This document shows, in pieces, positions 25,159 to 33,534 of a stretch of 64,000 nucleotides of DNA. The notes under the pieces are model-generated. The model made no database searches and had not been told where the DNA came from. It saw nothing but the letters and a program-made list of their open reading frames with translations. Each line of letters begins with the position of its first letter. Position 1 is the first letter of the stretch. This DNA comes from JAJISK01 sp046759185 (lineage in GTDB: Archaea > Thermoplasmatota > Thermoplasmata > RBG-16-68-12 > JAJISG01). Position numbers and translations under genes: made by a program. Location of the stretch: NCBI GenBank assembly GCA_046759185.1, contig JBHIBO010000002.1, positions 1-64,000 on the forward strand. The letters are read 5' to 3'.

Positions 25159-25980
25159 GTGAACCGGGGGATCCTCCGACAAAAGGCGTCCGCCCTCCGA
25201 CGGGCGATGCGGGATCGTGAGAGCCTCCTCGTTGCCTTCTCCGGGGGGGTGGACAGCGGCCTGGTGTGCAAGCTCGCGGTGGACGCCCTGGGTCCCCGCG
25301 CCCTGGCCGTCACGGCTCAGGCCGAGAGCCTCCCCGACAGGGAGTTCCAGGCCGCGCGCAGGTTCGCGGCCGAGATGGGCATCCGGCACCGGATTGTCCG
25401 ATACTCCGAGCTGGCCAACGAGGCCTACGTCGAGAACCCCACGAACCGCTGCTACTTCTGCCGTCAGGACTTAGGTCGGGCCCTCTGGCCTGTTGCTGAG
25501 GAGGAGGGGATCGACGCGATTGCCGACGGTGTCCTCCTCTCCGACCTCGGTCCATGGCGTCCCGGCATCCGGGCCATGGATGAGGCCGGATTCTGGCATC
25601 CGCTGGTGGACGAGGAAATCGACAAGACCCAAGTCCGTCGGTTGGCCGCGGAGCTCGGCCTCTCCTTTCACGACAAGCCCAGCATGGCGTGTCTCTCCTC
25701 CCGGATCCCCCACGGACAGGTGGTCACCTTGGAGAAGCTGCAACGGATTGAGCGGGCGGAGAGGGTGCTCTACGACCTGGGCTTCCGACAGGTCCGGATA
25801 CGCAACCACGGCGATGTGGCCCGCGTGGAAGTGGCCCGGGAGGAGGTGGGCCGCCTGAGGAGAGGCGCCCTCCGATCCCACGTCGCTCGGGAACTCGGAG
25901 GCTTGGGATACACCCACGTCGAGGTGGATTCCAGGGGCTACCGGACCGGCAGCCTAAGCGAGACGATTCCCAGCTCATAG
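25159..25980 (+). CDS. larE: LarE-type ATP-dependent sulfur transferase
   Basis: PP-loop enzyme (273 aa) related to LarE, which thiolates the pyridinium dicarboxylate precursor of the nickel-pincer cofactor of lactate racemase-type enzymes. The PP-loop is LLVAFSGGVDSGLVCKLA (near residue 30). Three cysteines stand where cluster-dependent LarEs carry them: Cys98 and Cys101 in NRCYFCRQD and Cys178 in SMACLSSRIPHG, so this may be the [4Fe-4S] rather than the sacrificial type (inference). GTG 25159 follows a CCTTAAG box about 30 bases upstream; a TTG one codon earlier is possible. No larB/larC is in the window. Confidence 0.87.
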   Translation: MNRGILRQKASALRRAMRDRESLLVAFSGGVDSGLVCKLAVDALGPRALAVTAQAESLPDREFQAARRFAAEMGIRHRIVRYSELANEAYVENPTNRCYFCRQDLGRALWPVAEEEGIDAIADGVLLSDLGPWRPGIRAMDEAGFWHPLVDEEIDKTQVRRLAAELGLSFHDKPSMACLSSRIPHGQVVTLEKLQRIERAERVLYDLGFRQVRIRNHGDVARVEVAREEVGRLRRGALRSHVARELGGLGYTHVEVDSRGYRTGSLSETIPSS

Positions 25981-25996
25981 GCTCGCCCTTCACGGA

Positions 25997-26012
25997 TTTA
26001 GGGGACCCGAAC
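25997..26012. promoter_or_regulatory. DtxR-type operator, copy 1 (upstream of the repressor gene)
   Basis: TTTAGG-GGAC-CCGAAC, an imperfect palindrome directly upstream of a TATA-like AGGTTTATCC (26015-26024) that would serve the DtxR-family gene at 26049. It matches two further copies before the iron-permease gene. The position next to the TATA box suggests autorepression. Confidence 0.6.
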
Positions 26013-26048
26013 AAAGGTTTATCCCCGGCCCCCGGGATTTGGAACCAC

Positions 26049-26507
26049 ATGGCGGTGGCCGTCGAGACGACCGAGAGCGAGGAGATGGTCCTCAAGTACA
26101 CGTGGCTCCTCCAGCACGAGGGCGGGGCGCCCGCCAAGACGGGGCAGCTGGCGGACTACATCCAGATTGCCCCCTCCAGCGTCACGGAGATGCTGGACAA
26201 GCTCCAGTCGAAGGGGCTCGCGAAGCACCGCAAATACGTTGGCGCCTCCCTCACGAAGGAGGGAGAACGAATCGCCGTGAGCATCCTGAAGCGCCACTGC
26301 GTCATGGAGTGGTTCATGGTGCAGGTTCTCGAGGTCCCGGAGGGCCAGTTCCATGACGAGGCGTGCGAAGTGGAGCACGTCTTGACTGACGGGACGGCAG
26401 AGAAGCTTCGGGCACTCACGGACCAGCCCGACACCTGTCCCTCCTGCTACGACCTGGAGCGGCTCCACTGCCAGTACCTCGTGCCCGGCGAGGTGCCTCG
26501 GCGCTAG
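26049..26507 (+). CDS. DtxR/MntR-family metal-dependent transcriptional repressor
   Basis: A 152-residue metalloregulator. The N-terminal winged helix spans about residues 10-70 (MVLKYTWLLQHEGGAPAKTG, QIAPSSVTEMLDKLQSKGL as recognition helix). The dimerisation/metal domain follows with HCVMEWFMVQVLEVPEGQFHDEACEVEHVL, where the spacing of His, Glu and Cys ligands fits the DtxR family. A C-terminal CPSCYDLERLHCQYL tail adds possible zinc or metal ligands. No SH3-like third domain is present. The gene stands directly upstream of an FTR1 iron permease and both are preceded by the same palindrome, so iron control is the best reading. Confidence 0.93.
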   Translation: MAVAVETTESEEMVLKYTWLLQHEGGAPAKTGQLADYIQIAPSSVTEMLDKLQSKGLAKHRKYVGASLTKEGERIAVSILKRHCVMEWFMVQVLEVPEGQFHDEACEVEHVLTDGTAEKLRALTDQPDTCPSCYDLERLHCQYLVPGEVPRR

Positions 26508-26531
26508 ACCTTGCCTACCTATACAGTATAT

Positions 26532-26558
26532 TTTAGGCGGTCCGAAATCTCTAAATAG
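26532..26558 (+). promoter_or_regulatory. DtxR-type operator copy 2 plus TATA box of the iron permease gene
   Basis: TTTAGG-CGGT-CCGAAA at 26532-26547 is followed three bases later by a TATA-like CTAAATAG (26551-26558). The operator/TATA arrangement is the same as in front of the regulator gene (operator ends two to three bases before the box). Confidence 0.6.
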
Positions 26559-26584
26559 GACCCGAATCTCATCGCGGTTGCAGG

Positions 26585-26600
26585 TTTAGGCTATCCGAAA
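26585..26600. promoter_or_regulatory. DtxR-type operator copy 3, just upstream of the iron permease start
   Basis: TTTAGG-CTAT-CCGAAA, ending ten bases before the GTG start of the FTR1 gene and lying about where transcription should begin. Outer six bases are identical to copy 2 on both arms; only the central four bases differ. Confidence 0.6.
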
Positions 26601-26609
26601 ACAAGCGGG

Positions 26610-27530
26610 GTGAGGAAACTGGTTGTGGCGCAATACCTGCTGACCTTCCGTGAGGTGCTCGAAGCATCCTTGCTGACGGCCATCATCCTTTCCTACCTCG
26701 TGATGACCGGTCGTGCCGGCATGAAGCGGTACGCATGGTATGGCATCTCTGTCGCCCTGGCCGTCAGCCTCCTCCTCGGGGTCTTCATCTTCCTGCTGTA
26801 TGGAGGGCTTTCCGAGGCAAACAGAATCCTCTTCGAGGGCGTCGCCGCCCTCATCGCCGTTGCCGTGCTTACATCGATGATCTTCTGGATGGCCCTCCAG
26901 GCCCGAACCATGAAGTCGCGTATCCAAGGACGCGTGGAAGCGGCCGCCACCAGAGGCGCGATCCTGGGAGTGGCTGCGGTGACCTTCATCCTGGTCTTTC
27001 GGGAGGGTCTCGAGACGGTCCTCTTCCTCACCCCCTTCATGGTCATGGAAGTCTCGGAAACCATCCTCGGCGTGGTCCTGGGCGTCGGAGCCGGCCTCGC
27101 GCTGGCCTACGCTGTCTTCCGCTTCGGGATCCGACTTGACCTCCGTAAGTTCTTCTTCTTCACGAGCGTCCTCCTCATCCTTCTCGCGGGTGGCTTGTTC
27201 GGGTACGCCATCCACGAGCTGATGGAATACGCCGCCATCCAGGGCGTGGATGCCGGATGGTGGGGACAGGCGGCGTACGTCCTGCCCTTCTCCGACGGCA
27301 GTCTCCTCCACAACAAGGGCCTCGTTGGCTCGATCCTTGCGGTTCTCTTCGGCTACGACATCGACCCCGAGTGGGGGCGCGTTATCGCCCACGTCCTCTA
27401 TCTCGCGGTGGCCCTTCCCTTGGTCATCTTCATCCACGCCCGTCCCAACGCTGTCGCGATGCTCGGCGCGCGCTTCAGGAGCTTCCGGCGTTCTCTCGCG
27501 GTCCGTGGGCAGACTCCCCACGAGGATTGA
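26610..27530 (+). CDS. FTR1-family iron permease
   Basis: Integral membrane iron transporter of 306 aa with seven or so hydrophobic segments. Both diagnostic REGLE-type motifs are present: TFREVLEASLLTAI near residue 13 and LVFREGLETVLFLTPF near 130. Acidic and histidine residues in the loop YAIHELMEYAAIQG near 196 and HNKGLVGS are also conserved features. The start is GTG 26610, directly behind two DtxR-type operators. No multicopper oxidase is adjacent, so this may be a ferrous/ferric importer of the EfeU type. Regulated by the neighbouring repressor (inference). Confidence 0.92.
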   Translation: MRKLVVAQYLLTFREVLEASLLTAIILSYLVMTGRAGMKRYAWYGISVALAVSLLLGVFIFLLYGGLSEANRILFEGVAALIAVAVLTSMIFWMALQARTMKSRIQGRVEAAATRGAILGVAAVTFILVFREGLETVLFLTPFMVMEVSETILGVVLGVGAGLALAYAVFRFGIRLDLRKFFFFTSVLLILLAGGLFGYAIHELMEYAAIQGVDAGWWGQAAYVLPFSDGSLLHNKGLVGSILAVLFGYDIDPEWGRVIAHVLYLAVALPLVIFIHARPNAVAMLGARFRSFRRSLAVRGQTPHED

Positions 27531-27590
27531 AGGCTTCGATCGCCGGGATTCTCCCCAACGCTTTTCTCGCCCCTTCGTGTCCTCTCCCGG

Positions 27591-28763
27591 ATGACCATCG
27601 ACGACTGGAAGGTTGACACGCTTGCCGCGCACTTGGCCCGACGCGGGGAACCGGGGCCCATGGTGGATCCCATCTCCGTGAGCGCCACGTACCGGTTGCG
27701 GGATGTGGAGGAGGGGGCCCGCTTCGCCCTGGAGAAAGCGCCCCTCGGGCTGTACGGGCGGTGGGGCATGCCCACGAATCGGGTTGTGGAGGACGCCTTG
27801 GCGGTCCTCGAAGGGGGAACCCACGCCCTCGTGACAGCCTCGGGTATGGGGGCCATCTCTCCCGCGATCCTGGCGCATGTATCCCAAGGCGACCACATCG
27901 TGGCCGGAAGGAGCCTGTACAGCGGCACCGCCGAGATGATGCTTCATACCCTCCCGCGTTTCGGGGTGGAGACCACCTTTGTCGATCCCACCCGTCCCGG
28001 CGCGTTTTCGGAGGCGGTTCGTGAGGAGACGGCGCTGGTGTACATCGAGACGCCAGCGAACCCCACCATGTTTCTGACGGACATGCAGGAGGCGGCCAAG
28101 GCGGCCCACGAGGTGGGGGCGGTCGCCATGGCAGACAACACCTTCGCCTCCCCCATCAACCAGAGACCCCTGGACCATGGGGTCGACGTCGTCCTCCACT
28201 CCGCCACCAAGTATCTAGGGGGCCACGCAGACGTCACGGCGGGCGTGGTGGTGACCGCGGACCAGGGGTTGCATGAAGAGATCTGGGACATGTACAAGCT
28301 CCTGGGGCCCACCCTCGGGGCCGTGGACGCGTTCCTCATCGCCCGGGGCATCAAGACACTCCCTTTGCGCGTGCGCCGAGAGAACGCCACCGCGCAGGGG
28401 CTGGCCGAGTTCCTGACCGAGGATCCACGCGTGGCCACCGTTCACTACCCCGGCCTCCCCACCTTTCCCCAGCACGACCTCGCACGGCGCCAGATGCTGG
28501 GCTTCGGCGGTGTGTTCTCCTTCGACCTAGCGGGCGGCTACGAGGCGGCCGTCAGGTTCGCGGAGGGTGTGCAGGTGGCCAGTCTAGCCGTGAGCCTCGG
28601 GAGCGTGGAGACCCTAGTCGAGCACGCCGCGAGCATCACCCATGGGATGCTTACCCCGGAAGAACGTGCGGCGGCCGGAGTCGAAGACGGTCTCATTCGC
28701 GTGAGTGTAGGGCTGGAAGACCTCGAGGACCTGAAGGAAGACTTCGCTCAGGCCTTGGGCTAA
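27591..28763 (+). CDS. Cys/Met metabolism PLP enzyme (cystathionine gamma-synthase / methionine gamma-lyase family)
   Basis: A 390-residue trans-sulfuration family enzyme. Seen: Y-G-R-W-G-M-P-T near residue 55 (substrate/PLP loop), GTHALVTASGMGAI (PLP phosphate binding), IETPANPTM, DNTFASPINQRPL, and the PLP lysine in LHSATKYLGGHADVTAG near 205. The end HAASITHGMLTPEERAAAGVEDGLIRVSVGLEDLEDL is the standard C-terminus of the family. Gamma-synthase, gamma-lyase and O-acylhomoserine sulfhydrylase activities cannot be separated by eye. Its stop overlaps that of the convergent alkyltransferase by three bases. Confidence 0.92.
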   Translation: MTIDDWKVDTLAAHLARRGEPGPMVDPISVSATYRLRDVEEGARFALEKAPLGLYGRWGMPTNRVVEDALAVLEGGTHALVTASGMGAISPAILAHVSQGDHIVAGRSLYSGTAEMMLHTLPRFGVETTFVDPTRPGAFSEAVREETALVYIETPANPTMFLTDMQEAAKAAHEVGAVAMADNTFASPINQRPLDHGVDVVLHSATKYLGGHADVTAGVVVTADQGLHEEIWDMYKLLGPTLGAVDAFLIARGIKTLPLRVRRENATAQGLAEFLTEDPRVATVHYPGLPTFPQHDLARRQMLGFGGVFSFDLAGGYEAAVRFAEGVQVASLAVSLGSVETLVEHAASITHGMLTPEERAAAGVEDGLIRVSVGLEDLEDLKEDFAQALG

Positions 28764-29224
28764 TCCCCCTTCTCCAGGACCCCCTCGATCCGGAGGAGGT
28801 GGACCTTCCACTCGATGCCCGCGCTGAAACCGCCGAGGCGGCCAGTGCTCCTGATGACACGGTGGCAGGGCACGACCACGCAGGACCGGTTCTTGCTCAA
28901 CGTGTAGGCCACGGCCCGGTGTGCCCGAGGCTGCCCCACCTCCTCCGCGATCTCCCGGTAGCTTCGGACCTCGCCGTAGGGGATGCGCTGCGTCGCCTGG
29001 AGGACGTTCACCTCGAAGGGCGTGTACCCGGAGAAGTCCACCGGGTAGTTGGAGAAGTCCACGGCCTCTCCCGCGAAGTAGCGCTCCAGGTCACGACTCA
29101 GGTCGGTGTCGGGATCGTCCCAGGAGCCGGTCATGTCGTCGGTCAGCACGATGCCCCGGACCCGATCGCCCTCCTCGCATACGTCCACGCGGCCAAGGTC
29201 CGTCTGGAGGGAGGTAACCTTCAT
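28760..29224 (-). CDS. ogt: Methylated-DNA--protein-cysteine methyltransferase (O6-alkylguanine repair)
   Basis: Suicide DNA-repair protein that removes O6-alkyl groups from guanine. The 154-residue protein has the acceptor motif VVVPCHRVIRSTGRLGGFSAG near its C-terminus and the arginine-finger helix QPRAHRAVAYTLSKNR just before it; YGEVRSYREIAEEVG is also standard. Start MKVTSLQTDLGRVDV at 29224 is preferred to an in-frame codon 54 bases upstream because it gives the normal compact N-terminal domain. It is a stand-alone gene, convergent with the C-S lyase family gene. Confidence 0.94.
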   Translation of the reverse strand: MKVTSLQTDLGRVDVCEEGDRVRGIVLTDDMTGSWDDPDTDLSRDLERYFAGEAVDFSNYPVDFSGYTPFEVNVLQATQRIPYGEVRSYREIAEEVGQPRAHRAVAYTLSKNRSCVVVPCHRVIRSTGRLGGFSAGIEWKVHLLRIEGVLEKGD

Positions 29225-29255
29225 CGTTTTTCGTATGTGGGCCCGAGACTTGAGG

Positions 29256-31400
29256 TTAACTGGTTCCCTCCGCGGCAAAGGCGGTCAGGAGCACTCGGGC
29301 GTCCACGACCTTGCATCCCTTCCCCATCTCGAACACCAGATACGGGTTGATGTCGACTGCCTCGATCTCGGGGAAATCCTGGACGAGCTGCGAGAGGCGC
29401 TGCAGGCTCTCTGCCAGCTTCGCCACGTCCGAGGGGGGCTCGCCGCGCACCCCCTCCAGGATCGGGTAGCTCCGAATCCCCTGGACCATGCGAAGGGCAT
29501 CCGCGTCGGTCATGGGGGTGAGCCGGAAGACGACGTCGTTGAGAACCTCGACGTAGATCCCGCCCAGGCCGAACACGAGCATCGGTCCGAACTTCTCGTC
29601 GAGGTTCATGCCCATGATGGTCTCCTTGCCGCCACGGGCATACTCTTGGACGATCCACTCGTGGATCTCGAAGCCCTGGGTCGCCAACCGACGGGCCAGG
29701 GTGCGATGGTGTTTCCTGAGCTCCTCCTCGGTCCGGATGTCCAGCACCACCGCACCGTAGTCCGTCTTGTGGAGGATCTCGGGATGGAGGGCCTTGAGGG
29801 CCACCGGGTAGCCAATCTCGTTCGCCGCGTCCGCAGCCTCCGAGAGGCCGCCCACGAGGCGGGACTTGACGATTCGGAAGCCGTAGCACCGCAGGAGCTC
29901 CAGGGCTTCCATCTCATGCAGGTGCGTTCGGCCCTCTTGGACGGCGTCCCCGACGATCTCTCGCGATCGCTTCCTTCGGACCCGGAACTGTCGGTACTCG
30001 CCTTCCTCCCGCTCCAGGTACTCCTGGTAGCGCCGCATGGCGGCCAACGCACGGGCCGCGCCCTCGGGGAAGAGGTAGGTGGGGATGCCGTTCTCTACCA
30101 GCTCCGTCACACCAGGGGACTGTTCCCCTCGCCCGAGGAAGGTGCTGACCACGGGCTTGGCCTGTTTCCGGGCGGTCCGCCAGATGGAGCGCGCCACGGC
30201 CACCTCGTCCTCCACAACGGGGGGGACGCTGATGGCGAGCAGCGCGTCCACGTTCGTGTCCTTCAGCACCGCCTCCACGGCCATGGCATACCGCTCCGCA
30301 TCGGCGTCCGCAATCAGGTCCACGGGATTGACGGGACTTGCCTCCTCGGGAATGCGCGCCCGGAGGTAGTCGGTTGTCTTCTTGCTCAATTGGGCCGGCT
30401 TCATCCCCACGCGCACGAGGGCGTCCATGGCCATGATGCCCGGTCCGCCGCCGTTGGTCACGACGGCCACCCGCCTTCCCTGGGGGAGCGGCTGCAGCGC
30501 GAAGGCGGCCCCCAGGTCAAAGAGCTCCTCGATGGTTTCCGCCCGGAGGACCCCCGTCTGTTCGAAGAGGGCCTGGGTGCCGATATCGGGACCGGCAAGG
30601 GCGCCCGTGTGGCTCGCCGCGGCGCGGCGACCGGCCTCGGTGCGTCCCGATTTCAGGGCAAGGATCGGTTTCGCCTTCGTCACCCGGCGGGCAATCGGCA
30701 CGAACTCCCGTGGTTGCCCGAAGCTCTCGATGTAGAGGAGGATGAGATTCGTCTGTTCGTCGCCCTCGAGGTACTCGATAAACTCGTTCAAGGCGACGTC
30801 GGCGGCGTTCCCCAGGCTCACGAACTTCGAGAGGCCGACCCCCCGGTTCCGAGCCTGTTGCAGGATGGCGACGCCTAGGGCACCGCTCTGGGTCATGAAC
30901 GCGATGTTCCCCCGGAGCGGCAGGATGGGCGAGAAGGTCGCATCCATCTGTACGCTGGCGTGGGTGTTGATGACCCCCATGCAGTTCGGGCCCACCATCA
31001 CCATCCCATGCTTCCGGACTAGGGCCTCCAGCCTCTCCTCGAGCTCACGGCCCTTCTCTCCGGTCTCGCTGAAGCCGGCGGTGATGACGATGAGTCCCTG
31101 GACACCCTTCTGACCGGCCTCTTCGACCACCTGCAGGACGTAGGCGGAGGGAACCACGATCACGGCCAGGTCTACGGGGTCTGGAATGTCCAAGAGGGAG
31201 GGATACGCCCGGATGGAGTGAACGGACGAAGCGCGGGGGTTCACGGGGTAGACGCGCCCCTTGAAACGGTACGCCAGAAGGCTGTGGAGGATCTCCCAAC
31301 CCACCTTGCCCTCCGACCGGGAGGCCCCCACCACCGCAATCGACTGGGGGGAGAAGATGCTGTCGAGCCGATTCGCCATCACCGCTGCCATGGGAGGCAT
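29256..31400 (-). CDS. acd: Acetate--CoA ligase (ADP-forming), fused alpha-beta chain
   Basis: NDP-forming acyl-CoA ligase of 714 aa that makes ATP from acetyl-CoA, typical of archaea. The alpha part has the CoA-binding domain (SIAVVGASRSEGKVGWEIL), MVGPNCMGVINTHA, MTQSGALGVAIL and the phosphohistidine in ASHTGALAG near residue 257. The beta part (from about 490) is an ATP-grasp domain with GYPVALKALHPEILHKTDYGAVVLD and EAVDINPYLV. The order alpha-then-beta in one chain is common in Thermoplasmatota-like genomes. Starts at 31400, 31391 and 31379 are all possible; a TTAAG-type box lies near 31405-31413. Neighbour of acs, so acetate/acetyl-CoA interconversion is likely. Confidence 0.94.
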   Translation of the reverse strand: MPPMAAVMANRLDSIFSPQSIAVVGASRSEGKVGWEILHSLLAYRFKGRVYPVNPRASSVHSIRAYPSLLDIPDPVDLAVIVVPSAYVLQVVEEAGQKGVQGLIVITAGFSETGEKGRELEERLEALVRKHGMVMVGPNCMGVINTHASVQMDATFSPILPLRGNIAFMTQSGALGVAILQQARNRGVGLSKFVSLGNAADVALNEFIEYLEGDEQTNLILLYIESFGQPREFVPIARRVTKAKPILALKSGRTEAGRRAAASHTGALAGPDIGTQALFEQTGVLRAETIEELFDLGAAFALQPLPQGRRVAVVTNGGGPGIMAMDALVRVGMKPAQLSKKTTDYLRARIPEEASPVNPVDLIADADAERYAMAVEAVLKDTNVDALLAISVPPVVEDEVAVARSIWRTARKQAKPVVSTFLGRGEQSPGVTELVENGIPTYLFPEGAARALAAMRRYQEYLEREEGEYRQFRVRRKRSREIVGDAVQEGRTHLHEMEALELLRCYGFRIVKSRLVGGLSEAADAANEIGYPVALKALHPEILHKTDYGAVVLDIRTEEELRKHHRTLARRLATQGFEIHEWIVQEYARGGKETIMGMNLDEKFGPMLVFGLGGIYVEVLNDVVFRLTPMTDADALRMVQGIRSYPILEGVRGEPPSDVAKLAESLQRLSQLVQDFPEIEAVDINPYLVFEMGKGCKVVDARVLLTAFAAEGTS

Positions 31401-31437
31401 CCGCTTAACCTTAGGGGAATGTGGATGCGGATCGCGG

Positions 31438-33435
31438 TCAGGTCGCCTCGAGCTCCCGAATCAAACGTTCGACCACCGAGGCATCAGCCAGCGTCGACGT
31501 GTCCCCGATGTCGTCCAGTTGCCCCCCCGTCATCTTCCGGAGGATGCGTCGCATGATCTTCCCGGAGCGCGTCTTCGGTAGGTCGTCACAGAACTGGATC
31601 TTGTCCGGCGAGGCGATGGGACCAATGTCGTGTCGCACGGTCCCCACGAGGTCCTTCCGCAGCGCGTCGGAGGGTTCCACCCCTTCCCGGAGGACGACGT
31701 AGGCGTAGATGCCCTGCCCCTTCACCTCGTGCGGATACCCCACCACCGCGGCTTCCACCACGCTGTCGTGGGAGACCAGGGCGCTCTCGACTTCCGCCGT
31801 GGCCAGGCGGTGGCCGGAGACGTTGAGCACGTCGTCAATGCGGCCCATGAGCCAGTAGAAACCGTCCTCATCGAGGCGGCAGCCATCGCTGGTGTAGAAC
31901 GTTCCCGGGAACCGCTCGAAGTAGACCTCCCTGACCCGCTCGTTCTTCGGGTCCCCGTAGACTCCCCGGATCATGCCCGGCCATGGCTTCGTGATGACCA
32001 GGGCCCCGCCTTCGTTCACCTCGGCGGGGGTTCCATCCGAACGAAGGATCTGAGGTTCCACGCCGAAGAAGGGCTTCGAGGCGGAGCCGGGCTTCGTGGG
32101 GATGGCCCCCGGCAAGGGGGTGATGAGGATACCCCCGGTCTCCGTCTGCCACCAGGTGTCCATGATGGGAGACCGCTCCTTCCCGATGACCTCGTAGTAC
32201 CACATCCACGCCTCGGGATTGATGGGCTCCCCCACGGTCCCCAGGACCCGGAGGCTCGAGAGGTCATGCTTGTTCGCCCACTCGTCCCCTTGCCGCATTA
32301 GCGCGCGGATGGCCGTGGGGGCGGTGTAGAACACGGTGACGCCATAGTCCTCCACAATCTTCCAAAACCGATCCGGCTGGGGGTACGTGGGCACCCCCTC
32401 AAACATGAGGACGGTCGCCCCCAGGGAGAGGGGGCCGTAGACGATGTAGGAGTGCCCGGTGATCCAGCCGATGTCCGCGGTGCACCAGTAGACGTCCTCG
32501 TCCCGCAGGTCGAAGACGAGCTTTGCCGTGAGGGTCACGTAGACCATGTAGCCGCCCGTGGTGTGCAGGACCCCCTTCGGCTTCCCGGTGCTTCCGCTCG
32601 TGTAGAGGATGAAGAGGGGGTCCTCCGCGTCCATCTCCTCAGGCGGGCATTCCCCCACGGCCCGGTCGCTGGCCATCTCGTCATCCCACCAGAGGTCCCG
32701 CCCCTCCTGGAAGGGGACGTCGAGCCCCAGCCGCCGAACGACGAGGACGTGCCGGACATCCGGACACCCCTCGAGGGCGACCTCGGCGCTGTCCCTAGGC
32801 CGGATGACCTTCCCGGCGCGCGTGTATCCGTCGGTCGTGATGAGGAACGTGGAGTGGCCATCCAGGATGCGGTTCCGCAGGGAATCCGCGCTGAAGGCCG
32901 AGAAGACGACGGAGTGAATGGCGCCGATGCGCGCGCAGGCCAGCATGGCGATGGCGAGCTCGGGGATCATGGGGAGGTAGATGGTGACCGTGTCCCCGCG
33001 CCGGACCCCACGCCCCTTCAGGATGTTAGCGAGCTTGGTCACCTCCTCGTACAGTTGCTCGTAGGTGAAGGTCCGCCGGTCCTCCTCCCGTTCACCCTGC
33101 CAGATGATCGCAGGCTTCGTTCCTCGTCCCTCCCGGAGGTGACGATCCAGGCAATTGTAGGTCGCGTTGAGCTTGCCGCCGGCGAAGTAGCGGACAAACG
33201 GCCCCTGGAACTCGCCCACCCGCTCAAAGTCGTACCAGAGGACCTCGTCCCACTTCCGGAACCACTCGAGGGTCTCCTCCGCCTGTCTGGCCCAGAAGGC
33301 CTCCGGGGTTTCCACGGAGTCCCGGTAGAGTTGCTCATACTCCTCCAGGCCACGGACGTGGGCCTCGTTGCGCAGCGCTCTGGGAGGGGGAAAGACCCGC
33401 TCCTCCCGGAACATCGAGGCAATCTCCCGTCCCAT
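31438..33435 (-). CDS. acs: Acetyl-CoA synthetase (AMP-forming)
   Basis: AMP-forming acetate activation, 665 aa. Seen: the ATP-binding loop LYTSGSTGKPKGVLHT near residue 270, DTWWQTETGGILITP near 420, and the C-terminal acetylation-site motif PKTRSGKIMRRIL with Lys626. Bacterial homologues are switched off by acetylation of that lysine. A deacetylase-family gene starts 99 bases away in the opposite direction, which makes post-translational control plausible here. An ADP-forming ligase follows 37 bases downstream on the same strand. Confidence 0.96.
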   Translation of the reverse strand: MGREIASMFREERVFPPPRALRNEAHVRGLEEYEQLYRDSVETPEAFWARQAEETLEWFRKWDEVLWYDFERVGEFQGPFVRYFAGGKLNATYNCLDRHLREGRGTKPAIIWQGEREEDRRTFTYEQLYEEVTKLANILKGRGVRRGDTVTIYLPMIPELAIAMLACARIGAIHSVVFSAFSADSLRNRILDGHSTFLITTDGYTRAGKVIRPRDSAEVALEGCPDVRHVLVVRRLGLDVPFQEGRDLWWDDEMASDRAVGECPPEEMDAEDPLFILYTSGSTGKPKGVLHTTGGYMVYVTLTAKLVFDLRDEDVYWCTADIGWITGHSYIVYGPLSLGATVLMFEGVPTYPQPDRFWKIVEDYGVTVFYTAPTAIRALMRQGDEWANKHDLSSLRVLGTVGEPINPEAWMWYYEVIGKERSPIMDTWWQTETGGILITPLPGAIPTKPGSASKPFFGVEPQILRSDGTPAEVNEGGALVITKPWPGMIRGVYGDPKNERVREVYFERFPGTFYTSDGCRLDEDGFYWLMGRIDDVLNVSGHRLATAEVESALVSHDSVVEAAVVGYPHEVKGQGIYAYVVLREGVEPSDALRKDLVGTVRHDIGPIASPDKIQFCDDLPKTRSGKIMRRILRKMTGGQLDDIGDTSTLADASVVERLIRELEAT

Positions 33436-33502
33436 CCGTCGTCCACCAGCGGTCCGCCAACATTTGGGAGGCTACTTGAATCCTTGGGGGTGCATCATAC
33501 CC

Positions 33503-33510
33503 CACTTTAA
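33503..33510 (+). promoter_or_regulatory. TATA-like box of the deacetylase-family gene
   Basis: CTTTAAGG, ending 25 bases before the GTG start at 33535, fitting a leaderless archaeal promoter inside the 99-base divergent region shared with acs. Confidence 0.5.
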
Positions 33511-33534
33511 GGCGGCCGCGCTCATCTCGATCCC

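Noticed and set aside
26586..28199. 537-codon reverse frame opposite the iron permease and C-S lyase family genes
   Set aside because: Charged low-complexity sequence with no family pattern, antisense to two well-supported genes.
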